DNA of 64,000 nucleotides, taken from Massospora cicadina (Eukaryota; Entomophthoromycota; Entomophthoromycetes; Entomophthorales; Entomophthoraceae). How positions within the stretch are numbered: the stretch's first letter is position 1; each line of letters starts with the position of its first letter. The position numbers were made by a program, and so were the translations under genes. The stretch covers positions 1-64,000 of the forward strand of contig JAKSZP010009625.1 of assembly GCA_022478985.1 (NCBI GenBank), written 5' to 3'. The notes below the pieces were generated by a model, which searched no databases, had not been told where the DNA came from, and saw only the letters and a list, made by a program, of their open reading frames with translations. Of the stretch, positions 31,974 through 42,621 are shown one piece after another.

Positions 31974-34485
31974 TTAAACTAGCGGAATCTATAGCATTTT
32001 ATATCAATAATCATTTATATTTATCATATATAGCATGCCATAATATAATTTGACTGATAAAGTGATTTGACCTTAACGTTTTTTAACCATGTTCCTATAT
32101 CTGATTTTGTTTTTAGACTTGAGCACGCTTGCCAAAAATATGGAAGAGTTGGCACAATTTTATGACTAGCTTAAAAACATATCTGAACTAAATTTACATT
32201 TGAGATGCAAAACTAGGAAGCCAAATTAAGTAGAGTTGGGTAATAGAAGGGTATTGAGTATAGACAAGTTGCAACATTGCATTCAGAAAGTTGATATAAT
32301 ACTGATACATTGGCCAAATTTAAACAATAAGGGGTATCTATGATACCTTACTAGATTAAATAGGAGAAGGGGTGAATTTTAATAAAATGGGATAAAATTC
32401 CATGAAAACCTCCCTATGCACTTTATGGCTAAGTATTTAAAGCTTTTTAATAATATTTGAGAATTAAGGTGCATCTAACCTAGCCACTCCCTTATTGCAA
32501 GGTTCAAAACCAAATTAAAACTAGCATAATAGCTAATATGCGTTGAGGTAGGCTAGTGTAAGCCTTGGGGAACAACCCCTTTAGCTAGATCCGAAGAAAT
32601 TCCTCTTCTGAACAAAAAAGGGGAGAAAGCAGGCAGCTGTCCCTCTTGTTACCCTGAATGATTTTCCAATGTGGTGGATGAGAGGTGGGTAATGGCATAT
32701 CCCCCAATTTTCAGACCTCTCTCACCCATGCTTACCACTAAAACGTTGGTAGATAAAATTCAGAAGCTGTGCCAGGAGATGGCAGAGGGTAGAAGCTATT
32801 GCCAGTGGAAGGTAAGTAGTGCTTGTCCCCAGGAGTAGTATCCACAGGTTCAAGTTTCAACAGGGAGGTCAAGTCATATTCCACAAAGATAACCACAAGT
32901 TAGTTTTATGCATAAATTATCCATCCACCAGGGTTTCTCAATGATTTTGCAAAATGAGCCTATCCCTGACAGGTATAGGCATGGTTAATCCTTTTCTGAC
33001 CCAATAGAGCTGGCTAAATGTGGCAAGCTGTGGGTGCAACCTGCCATCCGCTGGAGATATCATCATGCCAAGCATGGTTGAGGCAGAATGAATATTTCTA
33101 TTAATAAATTTGATACCAATCCAACTGGTTAGGTCAGATATGAGTCAGTACCTGAGAATATTTTGGAGTAACAATCTGCCAAAACTGAACCATGAAATAG
33201 TCTTGATTGCAATGTGCTAAGTTTCAGTTCTCCACTATAAAAGTATTTAGGCAACAGTTCCTGACTGTTACCAATGTCACTCCATTTTTCCCCTTCCCAC
33301 TACCTTAGTTTCAAATAAAATTCTTAAAAAATTATCCAAATTTATTTATGCGTTGGAGAGTTCCATCAAAAGCTTAGTGATGATTTAATCCTAGTTAGGA
33401 AATATCTGGACAGTCCTTATATCTGCCTTCTTCATTTTCTATCCATCAATATAGTTATCTAAATGGGACCATCTAGTACTAAAAAAATATAGGTATCTAA
33501 ACCTGAGGTATTCTGGCTGGGGTTCTGGGTATTCACTAATTTGGAGTTCCCAGCCAACCTTATTATTATCAGCATGCTCTATGACTTCTGGCTCCATGCT
33601 ATACATCATAGGTAAAATGGTCTGATTCTAGATCATCTCCAACCAGCTCGTTGAAATTAATAAACAGCATCATATTTTAATTGCACAGGTCAGTTTGCAC
33701 GACTAAAAAGTATTTTATATGAGTACAGAAACCTTAAAAAGCATAAATAACCTTATTATCAAAAACAGGGTCTTATTAATATAATCATAGCACGCCATAG
33801 TATCTAGTACTCACAGTGGATTGATTGCTTGTGTGTCGGTCATCTAGGTCAGGATAGGCTTCAAAAGCTACTAAAAGAACAAAATCCCTCTTTCAATTGG
33901 CATCCTTTCATTATAAGCTTCTCTATATCCCATGGTTCTTATTGGTGCAAATTATTGATACCTGTGCAGCACTTGAAAGTTTAAGGTTAGTTGTAATATA
34001 TTCAGAAAAGACAGGAAGACAGATGCCTAGACCTCACGAATTTATGACTAATAGCAATCTTTCAAATACCAATGATACAGGGAAATTTGGATGAGGATAA
34101 TAAAAATACTATTGATGGCATGCTTCAATGGCACTGAGGCAAGGGAATTAATAATATGATGGGTAATTTGATTGTTCACAGTCTCTGAGGTGATGTAGTC
34201 TGATTTAAATCAGGGTGTTGGGGTTTGGCACTGCCAGGGTGAGAAAGGAATAGGCATAAATTTGATACTAATTTCAACTAATGATGGCGCCAATAAACCT
34301 AAAATAACATATTTTGGCAATGCAAGCTGCAAAGGTTGATATATCTTAACATGGCGGATTAGCATCAGCATAAGGGAAGATCAATTAGAGCTAATGTTTA
34401 GAAATTAGTTATATGTCAATTAACTAGATAATTTTGTTCAAATGGTTGGTCCAACCAAATCTTAATATTTCCCCCCACGTGTAAC
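31974..34485. other. AT-rich interval with retroelement scraps
   Basis: No gene. A short + strand frame near 32735-32790 matches the gag-like family of 27523-27801. At about 33230-33330 a TATA-like CACTATAAAAG and a downstream AATAAA resemble an LTR promoter and poly(A) region. A 23-bp tail fragment with flanking direct repeats lies at 33465-33487. Just before TRIM-2 the minus strand has CACGTGGGGGGAAA (34467-34480), which looks like a polypurine tract of an older element. Confidence 0.45.
33456..33501 (+). repeat. Short tail-fragment insertion with direct repeats
   Basis: GGGACCATCTAGTACTA followed by seven A lies at 33465-33487, bracketed by TATCTAAA at 33456-33463 and 33494-33501. The same fragment occurs twice at 62638-62700, again with direct repeats around it. 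Confidence 0.55.
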
Positions 34486-35047
34486 TGTCACGGGTGGGGA
34501 TCCCAGACCCCATCTGTTTCATCCTGGAAATGCCCACGCGGCGGCATTCCAGGAGGGCAACCTAACCAAACAGACTTAGGCACAGGCGAGGTGAACCTTT
34601 TCTCATCAAATCTCAGAAATGCCCACATGGCGGCAAATGGAGTGATGAGGCCGGACTGTCACTAATATGAGGTCCCCTATCACAAACCCAAACCCAAAAA
34701 TATCAGGTAAGCGAGGCGCGACACCTTGAAAGAACTTTATTTTTATTTTAAAAATAATAAAAGACCAAACTGGAGGGATCAAGGCCAAGACTTAGAATTC
34801 CAACTTGGAATTTGAGAAGGTCAGGTTCAACTTTTATAAAGTCACTTCTGAGGAGCCTCTCTGATTCATTCCTTAAGCCTGCCAAGCTTAAGGAATGGTT
34901 GGAGCAACTCAGCCCAGCCCTCTAAGTCTGACCACCCACTCTACCATACCCAACAATTATGATTGGTTCAGTTTGAATTAACCGAACAAACCAATCAGAA
35001 TGTAACATTCAGAAATTCATCCTTTTGGATGATTTCCATTCGTTACA
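34486..35047 (-). repeat. TRIM-2 LTR 1
   Basis: TGTCACGGGTGGGGATCCC at the start, CATTCGTTACA at the end. Its last 47 bases (35001-35047) fold back on themselves. Confidence 0.85.
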
Positions 35048-35717
35048 TCACCCCCACTAAAACGGCCCTCCGGGGGCAGAGAGCTGCCATTTCAGGAGGA
35101 AATTGTTGGCAAGAGGTCTTCCCAGGGTGAGTCACCTCGAGCCCCAAGAAGAATCCTCTCGAGGGGAAATGGGGGGAATGGAAACCAGAAACTGGGCTGT
35201 TGGAGTAAGCCCCAACAGGTAAGGACATTTGTACCCAACACCTGGCCAAATCACCACCTCCCAGAGGCTACCACTAGGAATGGCCTTCCCATCCCAACTG
35301 GGAAGGCGCTTTCCCCAATGACAGCCCCAGAAGGTGCAAAACAGCGCTGGCCATGGGCCATCCCCTTTGCGCTGTCAGGCCTGAGAATGGCCTTCCCATC
35401 CTGACTGGGAAGGCGCTTTTCTCAGTCCTGCTGGCAGTGGGGTTGATCCCATGGCGCTGGTGCTGGGGTGAATATCCTCCCCTTTTGGGACTTTCTGGGG
35501 TTGAGGGAACCTGCTGGGAACAGGTGCCCTCAGACACGGCCACTGGAATCAGCGGGAACCTAATATTTGGCAGACCCTCAAATTTCACTGACATCGCAGG
35601 GCTGGCCATCGGTTGCTGGGTTGGCCCAGCGCTGGTTTACTCAACAGCTGGGACAAAATGGAAACCCTCTGAGGGACAGGACCACCTCCAACAAGAAGCA
35701 AAATGAAGTTGGAATAA
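35048..35717 (-). other. TRIM-2 internal region 1
   Basis: 670 bp, GC-rich. Contains two copies of AATGGCCTTCCCATCC...GGGAAGGCGCTTT (35278-35316 and 35390-35428), each self-complementary around CCTTCCCA and TGGGAAGG. Overlapping open frames exist on both strands (35274-35609 minus, 35353-35706 plus), but nothing shows that either is translated. Confidence 0.7.
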
Positions 35718-36280
35718 TGTCACAGGTGGGGATCCCAGACCCCATCTGTTTCATCCTGGAAATGCCCACGCGGCGGCATTCCAGGTGGGCAACCTAACCA
35801 AACAGACTTAGGCATAGGCGAGGCGAACCTTTTCTCATCAAATCTCAGAAATGCCCATATGGCGGCAAACAGAGTGATGAGGCCGGACTGTCACTAATAT
35901 GAGGTCCCCTATCACAAACCCAAACCCAAAAATATCAGGTAAGCGAGGCGCGACACCTCAAAAGAACTTTATTTTTAATTTAAAAATAATAAAAGACCAA
36001 ATCGGAGGGGACCAAGGTCAAGACTTAGAATTACAACTTGGAATTTGAGAAGGTCAGGTTCAACTTTTATAAAGTCACTTCCGAGGAGCCTCTTTAATTC
36101 ATTCCTTAAGCCTGCTGAGCTTAAGGAATGGTCAGAGCAGCTCAGCCCAGCCCTCTGAGTCTGACCACCCACTCTACCATACCCAAAAATTTCGATTGGT
36201 TTGGTTTGAATTAACCAAACAAACCAATCAGAATGTAACATTCGGAAATTCATCCTTTCAGATGATTTCCATTCGTTACA
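35718..36280 (-). repeat. TRIM-2 LTR 2
   Basis: TGTCACAGGTGGGGATCCC to CATTCGTTACA; fold-back end at 36234-36280. Confidence 0.85.
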
Positions 36281-36950
36281 TCACCCCCCACTAAAACGGC
36301 CCTCCGGGGGCAGAGAGCTGCCATTTCAGGAGGAAATTGTTGGCAAGAGGTCTTCCCAGGGTGAGTCACCTCGAGCCCCAAGAAGAATCCTCTCGAGGGG
36401 AAATGGGGGAACGGAAACCAGAAACTGGGCTGTTGGAGTAAGCCCCAACAGGTAAGGACATTTGTACCCAACACCTGGCCAAATCACCACCTCCCAGAGG
36501 CTACCACTAGGAATGGCCTTCCCATCCCAACCGGGAAGGCGCTTTCCCCAATGACAGCCCCAGAAGGTGCAAAACAGCGCTGGCCATGGGCCATCCCCTT
36601 TGCGCTGTCAGGCCTGAGAATGGCCTTCCCATCCTGACTGGGAAGGCGCTTTCCTCAGTCCTGCTGGCAGTGGGGTTGATCCCATGGCGCTGGTGCTGGG
36701 GTGAATATCCTCCCCTTTTGGGACTTTCTGGGGTTGAGGGAACCTGCTGGGAACAGGTGCCCTTAGACACGGCCACTAAAATCAGCGGGAACCTGAAATT
36801 TGGCAGACCCTCAAATTTCACTGACATCGCAGGGCTGGCCATCGGTTGCTGGGTTGGCCCAGCACCGGTTTACTCAACAGCTGGGACAAAATGGAAACCC
36901 TCTGAGGGACAGGACCACCTCCAACAAGAAGCAAAATGAAGTTGGAATAA
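36281..36950 (-). other. TRIM-2 internal region 2
   Basis: 670 bp, nearly identical to internal region 1, with the same paired fold-back repeats. Confidence 0.75.
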
Positions 36951-37511
36951 TGTCACAGGTGGGGATCCCAGACCCCATCTGTTTCATCCTGGAAATGCCC
37001 ACGGCGGCATTCCAGGTGGGCAACCTAACCAAACAGACTTAGGCATAGGCGAGGCGAACCTTTTCTCATCAAATCTCAAAAATGCCCATATGGCGGCAAA
37101 CAGAGTGATGAGGCCGGACTGTCACTAATATGAGGTCCCCTATCACAAACCCAAACCCAAAAATATCAGGTAAGCGAGGCGCGACACCTCAAAAGAACTT
37201 TATTTTTAATTTAAAAATAATAAAAAACCAAATCAGAGGGGACCAAGGTCAAGACTTAGAATTACAACTTGGAATTTGAGAAGGTCAGGTTCAACTTTTA
37301 TAAAGTCACTTCTGAGGAGCCTCTCCAATTCATTCCTTAAGCCTGCCGAGCTTAAGGAATGGTCGGAGCAGCTCAGCCCAGCCCTCTGAGTCTGACCACC
37401 CACTCTACCATACCCAACAATTCCGATTGGTTTGGTTTGAATTAACCAAACAAACCAATTGGAATGTAACATTTGGAAATTCATCCTTTCGGATGATTTC
37501 CATTCATTACA
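36951..37511 (-). repeat. TRIM-2 LTR 3
   Basis: TGTCACAGGTGGGGATCCC to CATTCATTACA; fold-back end at 37465-37511; GTAAT follows. Confidence 0.85.
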
Positions 37512-37631
37512 GTAATGGACGGGGCTCCCAAGGCCCAGCCCGCCACCAGCCCTAAACCACCATCCCCATATGTGGCTGTACCAACTCCAAATGGTCCTGT
37601 CCAAATGGATGGCCTTGCTGGGCATCCAGGA

Positions 37632-37762
37632 TGAGGTGCAGTGCACCGGCCTCTGTCGCCATGGGCCCCCAGGCTGAGGTGCATCCCTATGGCCTCTGTT
37701 GCCTCAGGGTTACCCAGCCGAGGTGCAGTCAACCAGTTTCTGTCACCTCAGGCCACTCTGGA
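37632..37762 (+). repeat. Three imperfect 44-bp tandem repeats
   Basis: Units begin GAGGTGCAGTGCACC (37632), GAGGTGCATCCCTATGG (about 37675) and GAGGTGCAGTCAACC (about 37719), each continuing with a TTCTGTCGCC or CTCTGTTGCC block. No CRISPR-like spacer structure. They sit in a GC-rich patch (37512-37860) with no gene I can support. Confidence 0.6.
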
Positions 37763-37862
37763 TCCTTCCCCTCTCACCAGGGCAAGGCCACTCTCAAGAG
37801 GATCCTGGCGCATCCACCCCTTCCCTCTACTCCTCATTGTACTGCCATTTGCACCCCCAATC

Positions 37863-38350
37863 CTTGCTTAAATAAATAAAATTAAATAAACGGATCCAGC
37901 GAATAGTGGCCTTTATTGGGAATGGACTCAAAGTAAGAATAGAATTCCAAAGTGAGGTCTGATGGGCTGACCTCGCTTTGATATAATTTTCCTAAAAAGA
38001 CTAAATGAATTGTAGGTAATGAGAGGCGCACAAGCCTCTGGAATTGATGACATCCAGGTAACTTGATGGAGAATTGGAGGGGAACCTCAGAACAAACAAC
38101 CAATCAAATAATTAATTTATTTAATTTTTATTCCGTTATTGACCCAAAAAAGGAAAACTCCTACTCAGAATAACAGAATTGCAACTATCAATGCACATGA
38201 ATCTCATAATTCCCAACCTTATGAAATTTATGTACAATCGTCAATTGTTACACCACTTGGCTAAATATCAAGGAACAAAAGATTGGTGGTAGATTGGCTC
38301 AACAAGAATTCATGGTGTTAGCTGGAGCTCATCTGTTACTTTCTCAGAAA
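37863..38350 (-). repeat. LTR-like segment at the 3' side of gypsy-4
   Basis: A GGCCTTTATTGGG (complement of an AATAAA signal) and an end CAATTGTTACA near 38250 resemble the minus-oriented LTRs elsewhere in the window, and integrase C-terminal coding lies immediately to its right, as it should for a 3' LTR of an antisense element. The left boundary is not clear and no partner LTR was found. Confidence 0.35.
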
Positions 38351-38359
38351 CTTAGCATG

Positions 38360-38640
38360 CACCTGATTAATAAGGTAACCCCTGTTAGGATCTTTTAGAA
38401 TGTAAGCATCAGTGGACGTTTTAATTATAATCTCAAAGGGTCCTTTCCAAAGATGCTCCAGTTTTTTATTCAACATAAATCCATAAATTCTATAATATAA
38501 ACTCAGTTACCTTATAGTAAAGTTGGATAAGGGTCATCATTCCTGGTTGTTGCATTGGTGAGACTTGATTTTATGAGCTAGCGCTTTGGATTATGCTTTG
38601 CCTTGTGATTGGATTAAAGTCAGCATGAGTGTCAGTCTGT
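38360..38640 (-). pseudogene. Gypsy-4 integrase C-terminus
   Basis: Minus-strand reading gives KLEHLWKGPFEIIIKTSTDA and then YILKDP (about 38395-38460), matching gypsy-2 LASLWKGPFIILKKLSEDVY and YTIKDQ. Upstream, TTRNDDPYPTLL is also of integrase type. Stops and frame breaks are present. It belongs to the old antisense element whose core continues at 40500-40784 and 42622-43405. Confidence 0.65.
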
Positions 38641-39235
38641 AGGGTCAACCCATTTGTTTTAATTTTGACTGTAACTTGGAGATATGCCAAAGGGTATTTG
38701 CGCAGGGTTCAGCCCACTGAGCAATAGGGCAGATGATATGATGATCATCATCCTTGAAACAAGGTAAAAACCTTTTAATAGGATAGAACAATTGCTCTGA
38801 TGAAACTCTTTTATTTAATATAATAAATACAGCAGATCCTCGCTGTTCCATTCATATTAAACTATTAGCAACCTCCTTCAATTGTCCCATCTCGCTGATA
38901 TCTCAGCAGATACTCAGTTGATACTGACCATTCTGCTTAATAATTCAAATGCTGCATCTCATTGGTTCTGGCAGAGTTCATCATTTATTAAAGCATGATT
39001 GCTTTAATTTAAGGCGATCCACTCAACATCCATCATATGTCAACATCTCATTATTTATCGTTCATCAGCATTAACTTATTGCCTAATTTGGAGGCAATCC
39101 AATATTATCATTCATCCAATATCGCCTCATCATAAGGCACTCAAATAATTGTACTCATACTCAAGATCAGCAGATTCTACCCATTCCACCATAATGACTT
39201 AGGGCTTATTGTCCAGTCATATCAGAATAGTAACA
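38639..39235 (-). repeat. LTR-like insertion within gypsy-4
   Basis: From TGTAGGGTCAACCC to CAGAATAGTAACA, with TTTTATTTAATATAATAAA inside and a purine run (minus-strand GATGAAGGG) just after it. It separates integrase pieces that are adjacent in gypsy-2, so it probably inserted there. No second copy or target duplication was found. Confidence 0.4.
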
Positions 39236-40500
39236 CCCTTCATCTAGATAGAACATTACACCCATTTTAAAAAATAAGGGATTCAAACCCCAAGACCACC
39301 CTCTGGTGCAGAAGAAGATCAAGCTCATATGATAAATGAGTGCTTAGTCACAGCTTTCCCATTTGGGGACATGACCCAGTAGCCTATTCCTTCCACCTCA
39401 AATTTTTTAAACTAGCTCAATATCCTTGTGAAGAGATTGGTAAAGCTTTTAAATGCCTCTGTCATCTTCTTCCCAAGTACCCACCATACCTGTTTCTTCC
39501 GCTTTCTAAACCTAAAAGAGGTGATAACATGGATAATAGCTCTAAATCAGATGTTTCAAGCCTTTTGAGACACAAATAAATAAATTAAATCTCCCAGGTA
39601 AGCTCAAAGTAAATACCAGTAACCTAAACACCTTTGAAACACCTACTAAGATTTGAACATTACCTTCAGAATCTGAAAATCAATCAATCTCCAGATTGCA
39701 CTCAACATCTCAAGCGCACAAGGGGGCATTACTCAAAAGATCTGGCGGATTGCATTACATTGTTTTGCCAATCTTAAAACTACAATCCTGGATAATTTTA
39801 GAAGCTTGGTAAATTCAACCAATGGACATTCATTTCTCACATATATGTAAACTGCCACTACATCACCATATCCCACCCACATAGTATATGGCAGATGGCC
39901 TTAGTAGGGTCTGTTGCTGATCCATTCTGTTATAGTTTCTAGAATAAAAACCTTAAAAATATTCTAATTCTCAAGGTTGTTCTCCAAGGTCAACGCCACT
40001 CTTCTGCTATGATTCCAGTGTCAATGTACACCTGAGTAATAAATGCCTTACTATCAATCATACTAACCTTTGTGTTTGGTGTGGGCAATCCACTCAAGTT
40101 GATCCAGTGGTACACTGGGATGACATTGACGCTGACTTGGATCTAAATCAATTCCTAGCAATTTTTTTTCCTAAAGCTAGGCTCAAATTTGATTCTGCTT
40201 CTGATTCTCTCACAGATCTTGGAAGCTGTCCTCCATTCCGCCCCACAGACCTTGCAGCTGTACATGTAAACCATGTGGTTGGCCCCATAACAGCCCTTTG
40301 GCTTGCAGTGGGAGCACTGGGTACTATATCAAACCACTACTTTTAAATCTAAGCCATAGATTTCCTTATCTCAATATTATGCAGATGGCTAGGCCCCTGG
40401 CTTTCTGGGAATTTCAATGGGTTCTATCACACCCATGGTGGAAGCACAGTATTCTTATAATTAGCCATATCCCTGACAATGAGGTTCTCTTGATACTTAG
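39236..40500 (+). other. Decayed sequence, possible gag piece
   Basis: Short + strand frames (39340-39579, 40107-40346, 40298-40504). Around 40270-40312 one reading has CKPCGWPHNSPLAC, Cys/His-rich but with the His one place off the CCHC spacing. I cannot assign it to a family. It lies between two pieces of gypsy-4 integrase. Confidence 0.3.
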
Positions 40501-40784
40501 TTGAACTCATGATTTCTTAATGACACATGAGTATATAATAGGTGGGAGCGCAGGATGCTTCCCATATAGTAACTGGAATGACAATTCCCTATTACTGAGT
40601 GGAAGGTAATACTATAAACAAATTAGTGGAGGGCAAAGATACAGATGGCCAGCTTGCCCATGTTTAACTTCCGCATTATACCAACAAGAATACCAAACCC
40701 ACTCCACCCTGACATTGGTTTCAGGGTAATGTGGGCGTGGACAATATCCCATGTTTACCCATGAGCTCATTAAGCTTGGGTATT
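40500..40784 (-). pseudogene. Gypsy-4 integrase core, left of the gypsy-3 insertion
   Basis: Minus-strand reading gives KLNELMGKHGILSTP and, further left, LLYGKHPALPPIIYS, matching [15 protein letters not shown] and LLYGRQLALPPLLYS in gypsy-2. The piece is cut at 40784 and continues beyond gypsy-3 at 42622, so the target integrase gene is restored by removing gypsy-3. Confidence 0.72.
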
Positions 40785-40789
40785 ACATG

Positions 40790-41129
40790 TGTCGGGATTT
40801 CACCAAATTCTCTCATTTCCAAATATTCTACACCAACAATTCCCCCACAATATCAGAAGGGGAGCCTAATTTATCTAAATATCAAGACTAATAAGAATGA
40901 TTATGCTCATCCCAATCAGGGGATAGAAGATTCGATTTCTCAGCAATTAATTAGCTCAGGTAGATCTATAACCATTTCAAAATCTATAAATATTTCATCC
41001 TTCTGATAATAAAAATTATGTCAATTTACAATCTGCTTTTTACTATTATTCATAATTATTTTGAGAATCCATCTAAGTAACTTTGAGAGAATATCTGTCA
41101 TTTGTGAAGTGTAATTCAAAACTTCCAGA
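40790..41129 (+). repeat. Gypsy-3 5' LTR
   Basis: TGTCGGGATTTCACC to AACTTCCAGA, 340 bp, aligned to 42274-42616. Confidence 0.87.
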
Positions 41130-41130
41130 G

Positions 41131-41148
41131 TGGTACTCACTACAGGGG
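41131..41148 (+). promoter_or_regulatory. Gypsy-3 primer-binding site
   Basis: TGGTACTCACTACAGGGG, one base from the LTR; differs at one position from the gypsy-1 and TRIM-1 sites. Confidence 0.75.
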
Positions 41149-41329
41149 TACTCTGAGTTACGCACCAGTGAAGATGTCAATCACTACAATGGACTCTCAT
41201 TTTTTGCCTGATTAAGCTAAAGACCATGAGCAAGGCAGTATTTTGTGATGGGTCCATTCAACTAGAACCAAAAACCCAAGAGTGGTTGAAAACCTGATAT
41301 TATTGGAATAAGATGACTGAAACCATTTG

Positions 41330-42170
41330 AGAGATCCTTAACTCATGTTTCATCTGTAAAAGCCATGGAGCCACCAACCCTACTTATCAACATCAAGTGA
41401 TTACACTGACTAAAGCATTTGAAGTGGAAATTATTGACGTTGTAGGACCTTTCCTTGGGGATTTCATGGACACCAGTAAATTATTATAGCTGTTGATCAT
41501 TTGACTAAATGGGTTGAGGCCAAAACCATTGCCACCCCTCTGCCAAGACTACTGCGCTATTCCTTTACCTGCACATCATTGTTCAACATGGGTGTCCTAA
41601 GGTCTTTGTATTGGACAATGGGACTAATTTTACCTCGCAACTTTTACAGGAACAATCCAAATTATTTATACTGCCCAACGATTTGTCATTTCTTATAATC
41701 CATCCATGAACGGGGCAATTGAATGAGTCAATGGAACTTTAGGCTTGATTTAAGGAAGATGGCCTCAACTGACCCATCTCAATAGAACTTCTATTTACCT
41801 AGTGCTTTGTTTGCATATCAAATAAGTTATCATCGAATTATCAAGATGTCACTTTTCAAATGTATTTATGGGAGAGATCCCTCAGTTCCTTCAAGTGCTT
41901 AGGCAATACTCAAAGAAGGTATACCAGAAAACTCTGATTTAATTATGAGAAGTCTGGCTGATGAGATTATTCATCTTCAAGCTCAAGCCATGAAATCAAT
42001 TGAAGTAACCAGTAAAAAGGTGACCCAACGAAGTAATTATCATACCCTGCCTTACCTGAATATAAAATTGGGGATTATGTTATTTATTATCACTCCCAAC
42101 CTAGTGGGCGAACTGAGAAATTGGGATCTAACTGGTCTGTTCCTTATCAAGCTATATTCTGAAAGGGATT
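41330..42170 (+). pseudogene. Gypsy-3 integrase
   Basis: ILNSCFICKSHGATN (about 41336-41380) gives the Cys pair of the HHCC finger. The core has IIDVVGPF (Asp at 41436-41438), DHLTKWVEAKTIATP (from 41495), LDNGTNF (Asp at 41614-41616) and NGAIE (Glu at 41721-41723). All three acids are present, the last two about 35 codons apart. Frameshifts near 41475, 41550 and 41690 and a stop after the Glu break it. Confidence 0.75.
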
Positions 42171-42273
42171 AGAATAACAATTGTCCATGTTGACACTGGT
42201 ATAGTGGTAAACTGTATCCATCCTAGATTTTTGAGAAACCACCCTCCTCTGTGATCAAATCTTGAGGGGGAAG

Positions 42274-42616
42274 TGTCAGGATTTTGCCAAATTCTCTTGT
42301 TTCTGAATAAGTTACCCCAATGATTCCCCTGGCAATATCAGAAGGGGAGCCTAATGTATCTAAATATATCAAAGTTATTAAGAATGATCTGTATTATCCT
42401 GATCAGGGGATAAAAGATTTGATTGCTCAGCAATTAATTAGCTCAGGTAGATCCTGAGCCATTTCAAAACCTATAAATATTCCATCCTTCCAATAAATAA
42501 AAGTTATTTCAATTTATAACCTGCTTTTTACTATTATTCATATATTTTGGAGAATCCATCTATGTAACTTTGAGAGAATACCTGCCATTTTTGAAGTGTA
42601 ATTCAAAACTTCCAGA
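42274..42616 (+). repeat. Gypsy-3 3' LTR
   Basis: TGTCAGGATTTTGCC to AACTTCCAGA, 343 bp, followed by the ACATG duplication. Confidence 0.87.
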
Positions 42617-42621
42617 ACATG

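Larger units (their letters stand above)
34486..37511 (-). mobile_element. TRIM-2: three-LTR tandem, non-autonomous
   Basis: LTRs 34486-35047, 35718-36280 and 36951-37511 (about 562 bp) alternate with two 670-bp internal regions (35048-35717, 36281-36950). Flanks GTAAC (34481-34485) and GTAAT (37512-37516) form a 5-bp duplication with one mismatch. Minus-strand reading puts a purine run (TTAGTGGGGGTGA or with one more G) against the LTR end, so the element runs antisense. Internal regions are GC-rich, contain no retroelement protein, and the two copies differ at few positions. A standard TGG primer site is not seen. Confidence 0.85.
40790..42616 (+). mobile_element. Gypsy-3: internally deleted Ty3/gypsy element
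   Basis: Two LTRs (40790-41129 and 42274-42616) enclose 1144 bp. ACATG flanks both sides exactly (40785-40789 and 42617-42621). A primer-binding site (41131-41148) follows the left LTR and a purine tract (CTTGAGGGGGAAG, 42261-42273) precedes the right one, giving + orientation. Only integrase coding remains; gag, protease and RT are missing. The LTRs end CCAGA rather than CA. Confidence 0.88.

Noticed and set aside
35274..36939. Overlapping 111- and 117-codon frames on both strands in TRIM-2 internal regions
   Set aside because: Their conservation between the two internal copies follows from the near-identity of the DNA; both strands are open because the region is GC-rich.
40270..40312. CCHC zinc knuckle in CKPCGWPHNSPLAC
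   Set aside because: The His is one residue off the C-x2-C-x4-H-x4-C spacing and the frame around it is broken; kept only as a possible gag piece.
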